In this document: piece by piece, positions 21,174-29,459 of the stretch
Numbering within the stretch: position 1 is the first letter of the stretch
Layout of the letters: each line of letters opens with the position of its first letter
Source: an uncultured bacterium
GTDB lineage: Bacteria > Sysuimicrobiota > Sysuimicrobiia > Sysuimicrobiales > Sysuimicrobiaceae
Length of the DNA: 37,821 bases
Reading direction: 5' to 3'
Assembly (NCBI GenBank): GCA_938028835.1
Contig: CALIMJ010000032.1
Span: 1-37,821, forward strand
The notes under the pieces: model-generated
The model's database searches: none
Told to the model about the DNA's origin: nothing
What the model saw: the letters and a program-made list of their open reading frames with translations, nothing else
Made by a program: the position numbers and the translations under genes

Positions 21174-21938
21174 CTAGCCCGCCACCTCCGCCGCTTGGAA
21201 GTCTACTCCCAGGTAAGCCTCCACCACCGCGGGGTCCCTCGCCACCTGCGCGGGCGGGCCCTGGGCGATCACCGCCCCGTGGTCCAGGACCACCACCCGC
21301 TCCACCGTGCCCAGCACCGCGTCCATGACGTGCTCCACCCACAGGATGGCCACGCCCCGCTCTTCCCGAACCCGGCGCAGCAGGGCGGTGCAGCGCTGGA
21401 TCTCCACGGGGTTGAGCCCGCTCATCAGCTCGTCCACCAGGAGGAGCTTGGGCTGGCCCGCCAAAGCCCGGGCCAGGTCCACCAGGCGCTTTTCCTGCGT
21501 GTTGAGCCGGCCGACGGGCTCGGTCCTGCGGTCCGCGAGCCCCACCAGCTCCAGGGCCTCGTGGACCCGGCGGGCGGTCCCGGCAGGCCCCAGGGAGTCG
21601 GGGGAACCGAACAGCGCACCCACCCGCACGGTTTCCTCCACCGTGAGGGTGGGAAACAGCCGCGGGATCTGCAGCACGCGGCCCACGCCACGCCGGGTCA
21701 CCGCGTGGGCCGGCAGACCCGCGATGGGCCGGCCGTCCAGCTCCACCACCCCGGCGTCCGGACGGGCCAGCCCGCACACCACGTTCAGCAGGGTGCTTTT
21801 CCCTGCCCCGTTGGGGCCGATCAGCCCCACCAGGGCTTTGGGCTCCACCTCCAGCGTCACGTCCCGGAGAGCCACCACCCCCCCGAACCGCTTGGTGATG
21901 CCGCGGCACCGGAGGAGAGGCTCACTCGGCCGGGACAT
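21174..21938 (-). CDS. HAAT ABC transporter ATP-binding protein, LivG type (system 1)
   Basis: This is a LivG-type ATPase of 254 residues. The ATG at 21938 lies 17 bases inside the end of the binding-protein gene. Walker A GPNGAGKST is at about 41-49. The ABC signature is replaced by LNTQEKRLVDLARAL, with no SGGQ, followed by a normal Walker B with catalytic Glu (LLLVDELMSGLNP) and the H-loop in ILWVEHVMDAV. Signatures without SGGQ occur in LivG-like proteins of some aromatic-acid transporters, so function is probably retained. Confidence 0.88.
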   Translation of the reverse strand: MSRPSEPLLRCRGITKRFGGVVALRDVTLEVEPKALVGLIGPNGAGKSTLLNVVCGLARPDAGVVELDGRPIAGLPAHAVTRRGVGRVLQIPRLFPTLTVEETVRVGALFGSPDSLGPAGTARRVHEALELVGLADRRTEPVGRLNTQEKRLVDLARALAGQPKLLLVDELMSGLNPVEIQRCTALLRRVREERGVAILWVEHVMDAVLGTVERVVVLDHGAVIAQGPPAQVARDPAVVEAYLGVDFQAAEVAG

Positions 21939-23118
21939 ACGGCTGCAGGAGGGTGCTGCGGAACTGGTACTTCTGCGCCCAGCCGCAGCCCGGGCACACC
22001 CCGCCCGGGACTTCGCCCCGCTCGATGGTGAAGAACACGATCCGCGCCTCCTTCAGCTCGCCCCACTCCGTGTACGAGTGGGGGAAGGCGAAGCCCGGCT
22101 GCACGAACCGGCCCTTGCGGATCCCCTCCGCGATGGCCCGCGGGTCCGTACTTCCCGCCTTCTTCGCCGCGTCCGCCACCATCTTCACGATCACGTAACC
22201 GGAGAACGCGCTGTTGTCGAAGTACCGCTTGTACAGGCTGTAGTACTTGGCGGCCAGCTGTCGGAAGGCCGGGCTGGTGAAATCCACGCAGGAGTAGTCC
22301 AGGAACCGGCTGAACACCGCTTCCCCACCCCGCTGCACCATGAGCTCCGGCGGCAGCACGGAGCCGATGAGCTGCTGGCGCATGCCCAGCTCCGCCGCCT
22401 GCCGGACGATGACGGGGTTGCCGGGCGGGTGGCCCGCGATCACCAGCAGCTGGGGGTCAAAGGCCTGCAGCCGCCGCAGGAAGGGGGTGAAGTCCGCGGC
22501 GGTCACCGGCGCCACCTCCGTCTGCACCCGCACCCCCGGAAGTCCCGCCACGTACCGCTCCACGGCCTCCCGGATGGAGTGGCCCCAGGCGTAGTCCGCG
22601 ATGAGGTTGCCCACCCGGGCGTACTTGGCGTGCTGGACCATGGCCGCGATGGCCTGCACGTACATGGGCGCGGCCACCAGACACGTGCGGAACGTGAACC
22701 GGCTCGTCTTGCGCAGGATGGCGTGGGAGCCCGCCATGGTCAGGAACACGGGCACCCGCAGGGTCTCCGCTTCCCGGGAGGCCGCCAGGGCCACGTCGCT
22801 GCTGATCACCGCGCCCGCGGCGCTGATCCCCTCCCGCTCCACCAGGAACCGGAAGGCGCTGATGGCCTCCGCGGGGTTGTTCCGGTCGTCCCGCTCCAGG
22901 AACTCCACGGGCCGGCCCAGGACCCCGCCCGCCTCGTTGAGCTCCGCCACCGCCATCCGCATCCCGTCCCGGGCGTTCACCCCCCAGAAGGCAAACGGCC
23001 CGCTCAGGGAGCTCAAGAACGCCACCTTCAGGGGCCTGGCCTGCGCGCCCCCCAGGCTCGCCGCCAGCCCCACCGCCAGCACCAACGCGCAGACGGCCGC
23101 CACCTGTCGACCCCGCAC
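21922..23118 (-). CDS. HAAT ABC transporter substrate-binding protein (system 1)
   Basis: This is a LivK-like extracytoplasmic receptor of 398 residues. The GTG at 23118 follows GAGGAGGTGGTGGGAC. A signal peptide is plain: MRGRQVAAV, a hydrophobic core, then a likely cut after GGAQA. The mature protein has KVAFLSSLSGPFAFWGVNARDG, MAVAELNEAGGVLGRPVEF, DDRNNPAEAI and EGIRKGRF, all typical of Peripla_BP_6. The C-terminal 30 residues include GGVCPGCGW, a Cys pair unusual for this family. The gene opens a second unit behind a 124-bp gap that holds a promoter-like sequence. A carboxylate ligand is inferred from context. Confidence 0.88.
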   Translation of the reverse strand: MRGRQVAAVCALVLAVGLAASLGGAQARPLKVAFLSSLSGPFAFWGVNARDGMRMAVAELNEAGGVLGRPVEFLERDDRNNPAEAISAFRFLVEREGISAAGAVISSDVALAASREAETLRVPVFLTMAGSHAILRKTSRFTFRTCLVAAPMYVQAIAAMVQHAKYARVGNLIADYAWGHSIREAVERYVAGLPGVRVQTEVAPVTAADFTPFLRRLQAFDPQLLVIAGHPPGNPVIVRQAAELGMRQQLIGSVLPPELMVQRGGEAVFSRFLDYSCVDFTSPAFRQLAAKYYSLYKRYFDNSAFSGYVIVKMVADAAKKAGSTDPRAIAEGIRKGRFVQPGFAFPHSYTEWGELKEARIVFFTIERGEVPGGVCPGCGWAQKYQFRSTLLQPYVPAE

Positions 23119-23164
23119 GTCCCACCACCTCCTCCTGCTCAGTTTCTCGCGGACACTGGCCCGT

Positions 23165-23193
23165 ACCTTACCACGCGGTCAACCGCACCGTCA
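23165..23193 (-). promoter_or_regulatory. possible promoter with a degenerate operator upstream of importer system 1
   Basis: In the 124-bp gap the minus strand shows TGACGG (23188-23193), a 17-bp spacer and TAAGGT (23165-23170). Overlapping it, the plus-strand 16-mer at 23167-23182 (CTTACCACGCGGTCAA) keeps the complete right arm CGGTCAA of the palindromes at 31112-31228 and matches 11 of 16 positions overall. This suggests, weakly, that the transporter unit has its own promoter under the same regulator. Confidence 0.35.
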
Positions 23194-23242
23194 TGGTCTG
23201 CCCGCTTCAGGGAACCTAGTGCAAACAGCCTCCCCGAGACCC

Positions 23243-24814
23243 CTAGCTCCCCGCGGGAGCCGGCGCTCCTGCGTCCCGAAGCTTGAAGCGCTGGATCTTG
23301 CCCGTCACGGTCTTGGGGAGGTCGTCCGTGAACGTGACGTAGTGCGGGTACTTGTACCGCGCCAGCCGGTCTTTGCACCACTCCTGCAGCTCCTGCGCCA
23401 GGACCTCGGAGGGGGTCTGGCCTGCCTTCAGGACCACGAAGGCCCGGATGCGGGTGAGCCCTTCCACGGACACCCCCACCACCGCGGCCTCCTGCACCGC
23501 AGGGTGCTCGATCAGGGTGTTCTCGATCTCCACGGGCGACACCCACAGCCCCCCGACCTTGATCATGTCGTCGCTGCGGCCCTCGTACCAGTAGAACCCG
23601 TCCTCGTCCACCCGGTAGCGGTCGCCGGTGTAGAACCAGCCCCCGTGCAGGCTGCGCTTGGTCTTCTCGTGCTGGTGCCAGTACAGGGCCAGCTCGCTGT
23701 CCCCCTTCACGTACAGGTCCCCCACCTCTCCGGGCGGCACCGGCTGGCCCGTGTCGGGAGAGAGGATCTTCAGCTCGTACCCGGGCACGGGTTTGCCAGA
23801 CGAGCCCGGCCGGAGCGCCTCCGGGGTGTTGGAGCAGTAGATGTGCAGCATCTCCGTGCTACCCACCCCATCCAGGATCAGCAGGCCGAAGCGCTCCTTC
23901 CACCGGTGGAAGATCTCCGCGGGCAGCGCCTCCGCCGCGGACACGCACAGCCGTACGCTGGAGAGGTCGTACCGGTGGCTTTCGGGGGAGTTCAGGATGG
24001 CGTTGTACAGGGTGGGTACCGCGAAGAACAGGGTGGGCCGGTAGCGCTGGAGGGTCTCCAGCACCCCCTCCGGGGTGGGTCGGCCGGACCGCAGCACCGT
24101 GGACGCCCCGGCCCAGTACGGGAAGCTCAGGTTGTTGCCTAAGCCGTACGCGTGGAACAGCTTGGAAGCCGAGAAGGTCACGTCGTCCTGGGTGATGCGC
24201 AGGACATAGCGGGCGTAGGTCTCGCAGGTGTACAGGATGTCGTGCTGCAGGTGCACCACACCCTTCGGCCGGCCTGTGGAGCCGGAGCTATAGAGCCAGA
24301 AGGCCATGTCGTCCCGGTGGGTGTCCACGGGCGGGAACTCCCCCGCGTGGGATGCCACCAGCTCCTCCAGGCTGAGGACCCCCTCCCCCCTGCCCCGGGA
24401 GACGACCACCTGAGGGGCCTCGGCTACCGCGGCAGCGGCCTCCTGTACGGCCGGCAGCAGCGCCGGGTCGGCCACCACCACCCGGGCGCCGCTGTCCTGC
24501 AGGAAGTACGCGTAGTCGTCCGGCCGCAGCATGGGGTTGGTGGGGATGGGGACCGCTCCGGCCCGAATCGCTCCCAGGAACGCCACGGGGAAGGCCGGGC
24601 TGTCGTCCAGCACCAGCAGCACCCGCTCCTCACGCCGTACGCCTAGGCCGCGCAGGGCCCTGGCGAACCCGCACACGCGGCGGTGGAGCTCCCCGTAGGT
24701 GACCTCCTCGTCCTGCCAGCGGATACAGACCTTCTGGGCCAGGCCGCGTTCCAGGTTGCGGTCCAGCAGGGTGCTGGCGTTGTACCGTTCCGGGACTTCC
24801 GCGGCTGTCGTCAA
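23243..24814 (-). CDS. benzoate-CoA ligase family protein (BCL type), copy 1
   Basis: This is an aryl-CoA ligase-like ANL enzyme of 523 residues from TTG 24814, which has GGGGGG seven bases upstream and lies five bases after the aldehyde dehydrogenase stop. No better start is seen in frame. Family features: N-terminal YNASTLLDRNLERG, P-loop YSSGSTGRPKGVVHLQHD at about 175-192, ASKLFHAYGLGNNLSFPYW, AVPTLYN, DGVGSTEMLHIYCSN, WFYTGDRYRVDEDGFYWYEG, KVGGLWVSPVEIE and the catalytic Lys in VTGKIQRFKLR. These match benzoate and related aryl-CoA ligases rather than PaaK. It probably converts an aromatic acid to its CoA thioester for the epoxidase encoded upstream. The precise acid is unknown. Confidence 0.88.
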   Translation of the reverse strand: MTTAAEVPERYNASTLLDRNLERGLAQKVCIRWQDEEVTYGELHRRVCGFARALRGLGVRREERVLLVLDDSPAFPVAFLGAIRAGAVPIPTNPMLRPDDYAYFLQDSGARVVVADPALLPAVQEAAAAVAEAPQVVVSRGRGEGVLSLEELVASHAGEFPPVDTHRDDMAFWLYSSGSTGRPKGVVHLQHDILYTCETYARYVLRITQDDVTFSASKLFHAYGLGNNLSFPYWAGASTVLRSGRPTPEGVLETLQRYRPTLFFAVPTLYNAILNSPESHRYDLSSVRLCVSAAEALPAEIFHRWKERFGLLILDGVGSTEMLHIYCSNTPEALRPGSSGKPVPGYELKILSPDTGQPVPPGEVGDLYVKGDSELALYWHQHEKTKRSLHGGWFYTGDRYRVDEDGFYWYEGRSDDMIKVGGLWVSPVEIENTLIEHPAVQEAAVVGVSVEGLTRIRAFVVLKAGQTPSEVLAQELQEWCKDRLARYKYPHYVTFTDDLPKTVTGKIQRFKLRDAGAPAPAGS

Positions 24815-24819
24815 CCCGG

Positions 24820-26259
24820 TTACCCCCCGAGCGCCCGTACCACCACGGACTTGGTCTCCATGTAATAGTCTAGCGCTTCCAGCCCGTGTTCCTTCCCGAA
24901 CCCGCTCTGTTTGGTCCCGCCGAAGGGCAGCTCGTCGTAGATCCGGTTGACGGAGTTCACCCAGGTGTAGCCGGCCTCCAGCCGCTCCGCCGCCACGGAC
25001 GCCCGCTCCAGGCTGCGGGTCCAGATGGACGAGCCCAGGCCGTAGGGGGAGCTGTTCGCCCGCTGGATCGCTTCCTCCAGGTCGGCCACGCGCCAGATGG
25101 GCAGCACGGGCCCGAACACCTCCTCCTGCGCCACGCGGGCCTGCGGGTCGGGTTCCAGGAGGACGGTGGGCTCGTAGAAGAAGCCCTTCTGCAGCCGCGG
25201 GTCCTCGGGCCGCCGGCCGCCTGCGAGCAACCGGGCGCCCCGATCCAGGGCGTCCTGCACCTGCTCCTCGATGCGCTCCCGCTGACGCTGAGTGTGCAGG
25301 GGTCCCATGTGCACGCCGTCTTCCAGGCCCGGGCCCACCCGCAGCCGCCGCACCTTCGCCAGCAGCTTCTCCACGAACGGTTCGGCCACGGACTCGAAGA
25401 CAAAGAGACGCTTCACCGCCACGCACGCCTGCCCGCAGTTGAAGAACCGGCCCACGCTGGCCGCGCTGGCCGCGGCGTCCAGGTCCGCGTCGTCGCACAC
25501 GATCATGGGGTCAGACCCGCCCAGCTCCAGGGTTACCCGCTTCACCCCCTCCGCCGCCAGGGCCATGATGCGCTTGCCCACCTGGGTCGAGCCGGTGAAC
25601 GCTACCTTCCGCACCAGGGGGTGGCGGACCAGGGCCTCACCGGTCTGGGGGCCGGTCCCGGTCACCACGTTGAACACGCCCGGAGGCAGGCCCGCCTCGT
25701 GCAGCAGCTGCGCGATCCGCAGGGTCGCAAGCGGCGTGGTCTCCGCGGGCTTGGCCACCACGGTGTTGCCCGCCACCAGCGCCGGCCCGAGCTTGTTGCC
25801 CAGCAGGGTGGTGGGGAAGTTCCACGGGACGATGGCCGCCACCACCCCCAGGGGGCGCTTGAGCACCAACCCGTACGCTCCCTCATCCAGGTTGGGGACG
25901 TACCCGCCCCTCAGGTTCCGGCCCAGCCCCGCGTAGTGCACCAGGGTCTCCACGAACCGGCGGATCTCCAGCCGGGCCTCCCGCAGCGGCTTCCCCTGCT
26001 CCAGGGTGAGGGTGCGGGCCAGCTCCTCCAGGTGGTCGTGCACGTGCTGGGCAGCTCGCAGCAGCAGGTCGCCCCGTCGCGCCGCGGGCGTGGCGGACCA
26101 CGTCTGGAACGCCTGGTGGGCACTGCGCACCGCCAGGTCCACCTCCTCGGGACCCGCCAGCGGCACGGTGTCCAGGACCTCCTCCGTGGCGGGGTTCAGC
26201 ACGGGAAACCGCTCCCGCTGGGTGCGCACGAACTCGCCGCCAATAAACATCTCCGCCAC
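24820..26259 (-). CDS. aldehyde dehydrogenase (NAD(P)+-dependent, ALDH superfamily), copy 2
   Basis: This is an ALDH-family enzyme of 479 residues. The GTG at 26259 is preferred because GAGGGGAGGA precedes it. A GTG at 26278-26280 in the same frame would add seven residues. Catalytic residues are present: Glu245 in LELGGSDP and Cys279 in NCGQAC, with the NAD-binding VPWNFP and FTGSTQVG. The closing block DELPFGGTKQSGFGKEHG is typical of succinate-semialdehyde or betaine-aldehyde-like dehydrogenases. It probably oxidises an aldehyde formed on ring opening or in the lower pathway. The first aldehyde dehydrogenase, two genes upstream, is a clear paralogue with the same ending. Confidence 0.9.
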   Translation of the reverse strand: MAEMFIGGEFVRTQRERFPVLNPATEEVLDTVPLAGPEEVDLAVRSAHQAFQTWSATPAARRGDLLLRAAQHVHDHLEELARTLTLEQGKPLREARLEIRRFVETLVHYAGLGRNLRGGYVPNLDEGAYGLVLKRPLGVVAAIVPWNFPTTLLGNKLGPALVAGNTVVAKPAETTPLATLRIAQLLHEAGLPPGVFNVVTGTGPQTGEALVRHPLVRKVAFTGSTQVGKRIMALAAEGVKRVTLELGGSDPMIVCDDADLDAAASAASVGRFFNCGQACVAVKRLFVFESVAEPFVEKLLAKVRRLRVGPGLEDGVHMGPLHTQRQRERIEEQVQDALDRGARLLAGGRRPEDPRLQKGFFYEPTVLLEPDPQARVAQEEVFGPVLPIWRVADLEEAIQRANSSPYGLGSSIWTRSLERASVAAERLEAGYTWVNSVNRIYDELPFGGTKQSGFGKEHGLEALDYYMETKSVVVRALGG

Positions 26260-26272
26260 GGCTGTCCTCCCC

Positions 26273-27046
26273 TCATGCACCCCGGAAAAGGGGGGTGCGC
26301 TTTTCCAGGAACGCCCGGATCCCTTCTTGGGCGTCCTCGCTGCGGAACAGACCGTCCACCAGCTCCCGTTCTAGCCGCAGGCCGTCCTCCAGCGGACGGT
26401 CCACTCCCAGCCGCACCGCCAGCTTGATGGCGCCCACGGCCCGCACGGGGCCGGAGGCCAGCTTTCGGGCGTAGTCAGCCGTCTCCTCCGCGAGGCGTTC
26501 TGCGGGGACCAGACGGTCCAGGATCCCGTACGCGTGCGCCTCCTCGGGGGTCAGGGTACGGCCGGTCACCATCAGGTCCAGGGCCCGGCTCCACCCCACC
26601 AGCCGCGGGAGCCGCTGCGTGCCGCCGTTTCCCGGCAGCAGGCCCAGGGTCACCTCCGGCAGCCCGACCCGGTACTCCCCCTGGGCGCCGAACCGCAGGT
26701 CGCACGCCAGGGCGATCTCCAGTCCCCCGCCCAGGGCGTGGCCGCCGATCTGCGCGATGAACACCTTCGGGATCTCCGCGATGCGTCCCAGCACTCGGTG
26801 GGCGTAGCGCACCAGCTCCATGTTGCGGTCCGGCGGGTTTTCCGAGAAGGCCCGCACGTCCGCGCCCGCGGAGAAGAACCGCTCCAACGCGCTGCGGACC
26901 ACCACCACCCGGACCTCCGGGTCCGCCTCCGCCTGCTGCACCGCCCGGTCCAGCTCCTCGATAAAGCCGAAGTTGTAGCTGTTGGCGGGCGGACGGTTCA
27001 GGGTAATGGACCCCACGCCGCCCTCCCGCGAGAACTCCACCGCCAT
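26273..27046 (-). CDS. enoyl-CoA hydratase/isomerase (crotonase family), copy 1
   Basis: This is a crotonase-fold enzyme of 257 residues, starting at ATG 27046 with GAGGAGGGAGGCC directly upstream. The oxyanion-hole segment FFSAGADVRAF is present. Both acidic catalytic positions of hydratases are kept (GGGLEIALACD and GLPEVTLGLLPGNGG), so hydratase activity is plausible rather than pure isomerisation. The ending EGIRAFLEKRTPLFRG is standard. In the pathway it could play the PaaF or PaaG role. It sits between the two aldehyde dehydrogenase genes. The products of this gene and of 32958-33734 share the fold but are not close duplicates. Confidence 0.9.
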   Translation of the reverse strand: MAVEFSREGGVGSITLNRPPANSYNFGFIEELDRAVQQAEADPEVRVVVVRSALERFFSAGADVRAFSENPPDRNMELVRYAHRVLGRIAEIPKVFIAQIGGHALGGGLEIALACDLRFGAQGEYRVGLPEVTLGLLPGNGGTQRLPRLVGWSRALDLMVTGRTLTPEEAHAYGILDRLVPAERLAEETADYARKLASGPVRAVGAIKLAVRLGVDRPLEDGLRLERELVDGLFRSEDAQEGIRAFLEKRTPLFRGA

Positions 27047-27075
27047 GGCCTCCCTCCTCAGGGTCGTGGTCGCGG

Positions 27076-28527
27076 CTACGCCAGGCCGCCCACCACCACG
27101 GACTTCAGCTCCACGTAGTAGTCCACCGCCTCCACCCCGTGCTCCTTGCCGAACCCGCTCTGCTTGGTCCCGCCGAAGGGCAGCTCGTCGTACCCGTAGT
27201 GCACCTGGTTCACCCAGGTCATCCCCGCCTGCAGCTCCTGGATGGCCTTGTGGATCCACCGCACGTTGAAGGTCCAGATGGAGGAGCCCAGGCCGTACGG
27301 GGAGTCGTTGGCCAGCCGGATGGCCTCGTCGATGTCCCGCACGCGGAACACCGGCAGCACCGGCCCGAACACCTCCTCCTGCACCACGCGGGAGTCGTGG
27401 GGGACATCCACCAGCACCGTGGGCTCCAGGAAGTGGCCACGCGGGCGTCCGTCGGGGATGCGGCCTCCGTAAGCCACCCGGGCGCCCCGCGCCAGCGCCT
27501 CCTGCATCTGCTCCAGCACTTCCGCCCGCTGCCGGGCGGTGTGCAGGGGGCCGAGGCGGATCCTGGGTCGCTGCGCTTTCACCCAGCCCTCCCCAGGCTC
27601 GTACCGGCTCACCCCTTCCAGCAGCTTGCCGAGGAACGCGTCGTACACGTCCTCGAACACGTACACCCGCTTGGCCGCAAGACAGCTCTGCCCGCAGTTC
27701 CAGTAGCGGCCCACCAACACCCCTCGCACCGCCGCCTCCAGGTCCGCGTCCGAGCACACGATGACCGGGTCGGAGCCGCCCAGCTCCAGGGTGACCCGCT
27801 TGAAAGCCGGGCCCGCGATCTCCATCACCCGCCGGCCGGTGGCGGTCTCCCCGGTGAAGGCCACCCGCACCACATCGGGGTGCGCCACCAGGTACTCCCC
27901 GACCACCCGGCCGGGACCTGTGACCACGTTCAGCACGCCTGGAGGCAGGCCTGCCTCCTGCAGCAGGCCCACCACCCGGGTGGCCGCCAGGGGCGTGGTG
28001 CTGGCGGGCTTGACCACCACGGTGTTGCCCGCGATGAGGGCAGGTCCGATCTTGGTGCCCATGAGGGTCAGGGGGTAGTTCCACGGGACGATGGCCGCCA
28101 CCACCCCCAGGGGGCGGCGGACCACCAGACCGAAGGAGCTGCCGAGGTGTGAGGGAAGGGGCACATAGCTGCCCCGGAGCTTGCTCGCCAGATCCGCGTA
28201 GTACTCCAGGCCGTGCAGCAGGTGGTTGAGCTCCGCCAGAGCCTCGTGGGTAGGCTTGCCCTGCTCGCGGGTCAGCAGGTCCGCCACCTCCTCCCGGCAG
28301 GCCCGCACGCGCTCCACGCCCTTGCGCAGGAGGTCCGCCCGCTCTTCAGGATCGGTGCGCGACCAGTCCGCAAACGCCGCCTTGGCCGCAGCCACCGCGC
28401 GATCCACGTCCTCCGGCGTGGCCTGCGGGACGGTGTCCACCACCTCTTCCGTGGCGGGGTTGGTGACCGGCATCTCGGCCCTGGACTGGCTGTCCACCCA
28501 TTCCCCGGCCACCAGCATCCTGCCCAT
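27076..28527 (-). CDS. aldehyde dehydrogenase (NAD(P)+-dependent, ALDH superfamily), copy 1
   Basis: This is an ALDH of 483 residues, starting at ATG 28527 behind GAGGAGGTGCTGCC. Catalytic Glu248 (LELGGSDP) and Cys282 (NCGQSC) are both present, with VPWNYP and FTGETATG in the cofactor domain. It immediately follows the epoxidase genes. In the phenylacetate pathway the ring-cleavage semialdehyde is oxidised by the ALDH domain of PaaZ, and in the box pathway by BoxD. A free-standing ALDH here could fill that step. No MaoC-like hydratase domain is attached, so it is not PaaZ itself. Confidence 0.9.
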   Translation of the reverse strand: MGRMLVAGEWVDSQSRAEMPVTNPATEEVVDTVPQATPEDVDRAVAAAKAAFADWSRTDPEERADLLRKGVERVRACREEVADLLTREQGKPTHEALAELNHLLHGLEYYADLASKLRGSYVPLPSHLGSSFGLVVRRPLGVVAAIVPWNYPLTLMGTKIGPALIAGNTVVVKPASTTPLAATRVVGLLQEAGLPPGVLNVVTGPGRVVGEYLVAHPDVVRVAFTGETATGRRVMEIAGPAFKRVTLELGGSDPVIVCSDADLEAAVRGVLVGRYWNCGQSCLAAKRVYVFEDVYDAFLGKLLEGVSRYEPGEGWVKAQRPRIRLGPLHTARQRAEVLEQMQEALARGARVAYGGRIPDGRPRGHFLEPTVLVDVPHDSRVVQEEVFGPVLPVFRVRDIDEAIRLANDSPYGLGSSIWTFNVRWIHKAIQELQAGMTWVNQVHYGYDELPFGGTKQSGFGKEHGVEAVDYYVELKSVVVGGLA

Positions 28528-28557
28528 GGCAGCACCTCCTCCGCGGTGTTCGCCTTT

Positions 28558-28752
28558 TTAGGATCTGCGGATCACCTCGAACGGGCTGCGGCACCGGCTG
28601 CACCGGTACGCGTGGGTCAGCAGCTGGGGTCCGAACTCGGCCACGCGCTCCACCTCCACTGAACCGCACCACGGGCAGCGGACCTGCCCGCCCGGGTCCC
28701 TGGGGCTTCCGTCCGACCCGGGCGAAGCCAGCTGGTCCGTCGGCTCTGACAC
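28558..28752 (-). CDS. PaaD C-terminal-type zinc-ribbon protein
   Basis: This is a 64-residue protein beginning at GTG 28752, 17 bases after the paaC stop, with a weak GGGGG ribosome site. Residues 24-60 carry two Cys pairs (VRCPWCGSVE, C26/C29, and YRCSRCRSPFEV, C51/C54) with the AEFG spacer between. Order and spacing match the C-terminal zinc ribbon of E. coli PaaD (VRCPRCASV..EFG..YRCDSCREPF). The N-terminal 22 residues are a flexible Ser/Pro/Asp stretch. In E. coli this ribbon is fused to the MIP18 domain. Here that domain is a separate gene at 29840-30145. It probably helps assemble the diiron centre of the epoxidase. Confidence 0.8.
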   Translation of the reverse strand: MSEPTDQLASPGSDGSPRDPGGQVRCPWCGSVEVERVAEFGPQLLTHAYRCSRCRSPFEVIRRS

Positions 28753-28769
28753 GCCGCGCCCCCGTCCGC

Positions 28770-29459
28770 CTAACCCGCCGCCGCCAGCTCCCCAACCCGG
28801 ACCGGCAACCCCTCCAGCTGCGCGCGGACCTGCGTGAGGTAACGTTCCCGCACCGCGTCGCCTGCCGTGTCCACGACACCCGCCTCCAGTAGCACGCCAA
28901 GCCCCCCGGTGGCGGACGAAAGCCACTGCAGCACCTGCGCCAGCCGGGCGGAGACCAAGGGCTCCCCGCTGTCCGCCGGAAGCCGCCCGAACAGCGCCCG
29001 GACCCGGCCCCACGCGAACACCGAGTGGAAGCGTTCCTCCTCGACGATGCGGCAGGCCCTGCGGGCCAGCTCCTCGTGCGCGGACCTGGTGGCCGCCTGC
29101 AGCGCCACCGTGAGGGCGGTGTCCACCAGCGCCAATCCCACCACGGCCTCCGGCCAGCTCCGCCAGGGCCGCCGAAGGAACTCCGGACACAAGACGACCT
29201 CCCGGTCGCCCTCCCGCTCCAGGGGCGTCAGGGGCGTCTGCAGCGGCAGGTCCGCCAGCAGGGGGTACAGCACGCGCGCGTGTCCCAGTTCCTCCTGCGC
29301 CACCGCCGCGCACGCCACCGCGCTCTCCAGCTCCGGCGCCCCGACGCACCACTCCGCCACGCGCCGCCCGAGGAAGAACTTGGTGTCCGCCAGAGCGGCC
29401 ACGAACGCCCCCAGGGCTTCGGCCACCGGCCCGCTTTCACTCCACCTGTCCTGCGACAA
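28770..29459 (-). CDS. paaC: PaaC-like ferritin-fold subunit of phenylacetyl-CoA epoxidase
   Basis: This is a PaaC-family (PF05138) protein of 229 residues. TTG 29459 is chosen because GGGAGG lies six bases upstream. It overlaps the preceding small gene by 23 bases. ADTKFFLGRRVAEWCVGAPELE at 24-45 (split: ADTKFFLGRR, APELE) parallels E. coli PaaC LSQRLGEWCGHAPELE. Two metal-ligand-like motifs are kept: EELGH (56-60) and EEERFH (140-145). In E. coli PaaC the first is LLGQ and the subunit does not bind iron. The first-helix Glu of the PaaA-type ADTE is Lys here (ADTK), so the site is only partly intact. It probably forms the structural partner of PaaA. Confidence 0.82.
   Translation of the reverse strand: MSQDRWSESGPVAEALGAFVAALADTKFFLGRRVAEWCVGAPELESAVACAAVAQEELGHARVLYPLLADLPLQTPLTPLEREGDREVVLCPEFLRRPWRSWPEAVVGLALVDTALTVALQAATRSAHEELARRACRIVEEERFHSVFAWGRVRALFGRLPADSGEPLVSARLAQVLQWLSSATGGLGVLLEAGVVDTAGDAVRERYLTQVRAQLEGLPVRVGELAAAG

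Noticed and set aside
23243-25498. Extended N-terminus for BCL ligase copy 1
   Set aside because: The extra 228 codons are a shadow of the preceding aldehyde dehydrogenase gene. The ligase family begins near YNASTLLDRN.
27076-28527. PaaZ bifunctional ring-opening enzyme
   Set aside because: Only the aldehyde dehydrogenase domain is present, with no MaoC-like hydratase extension.
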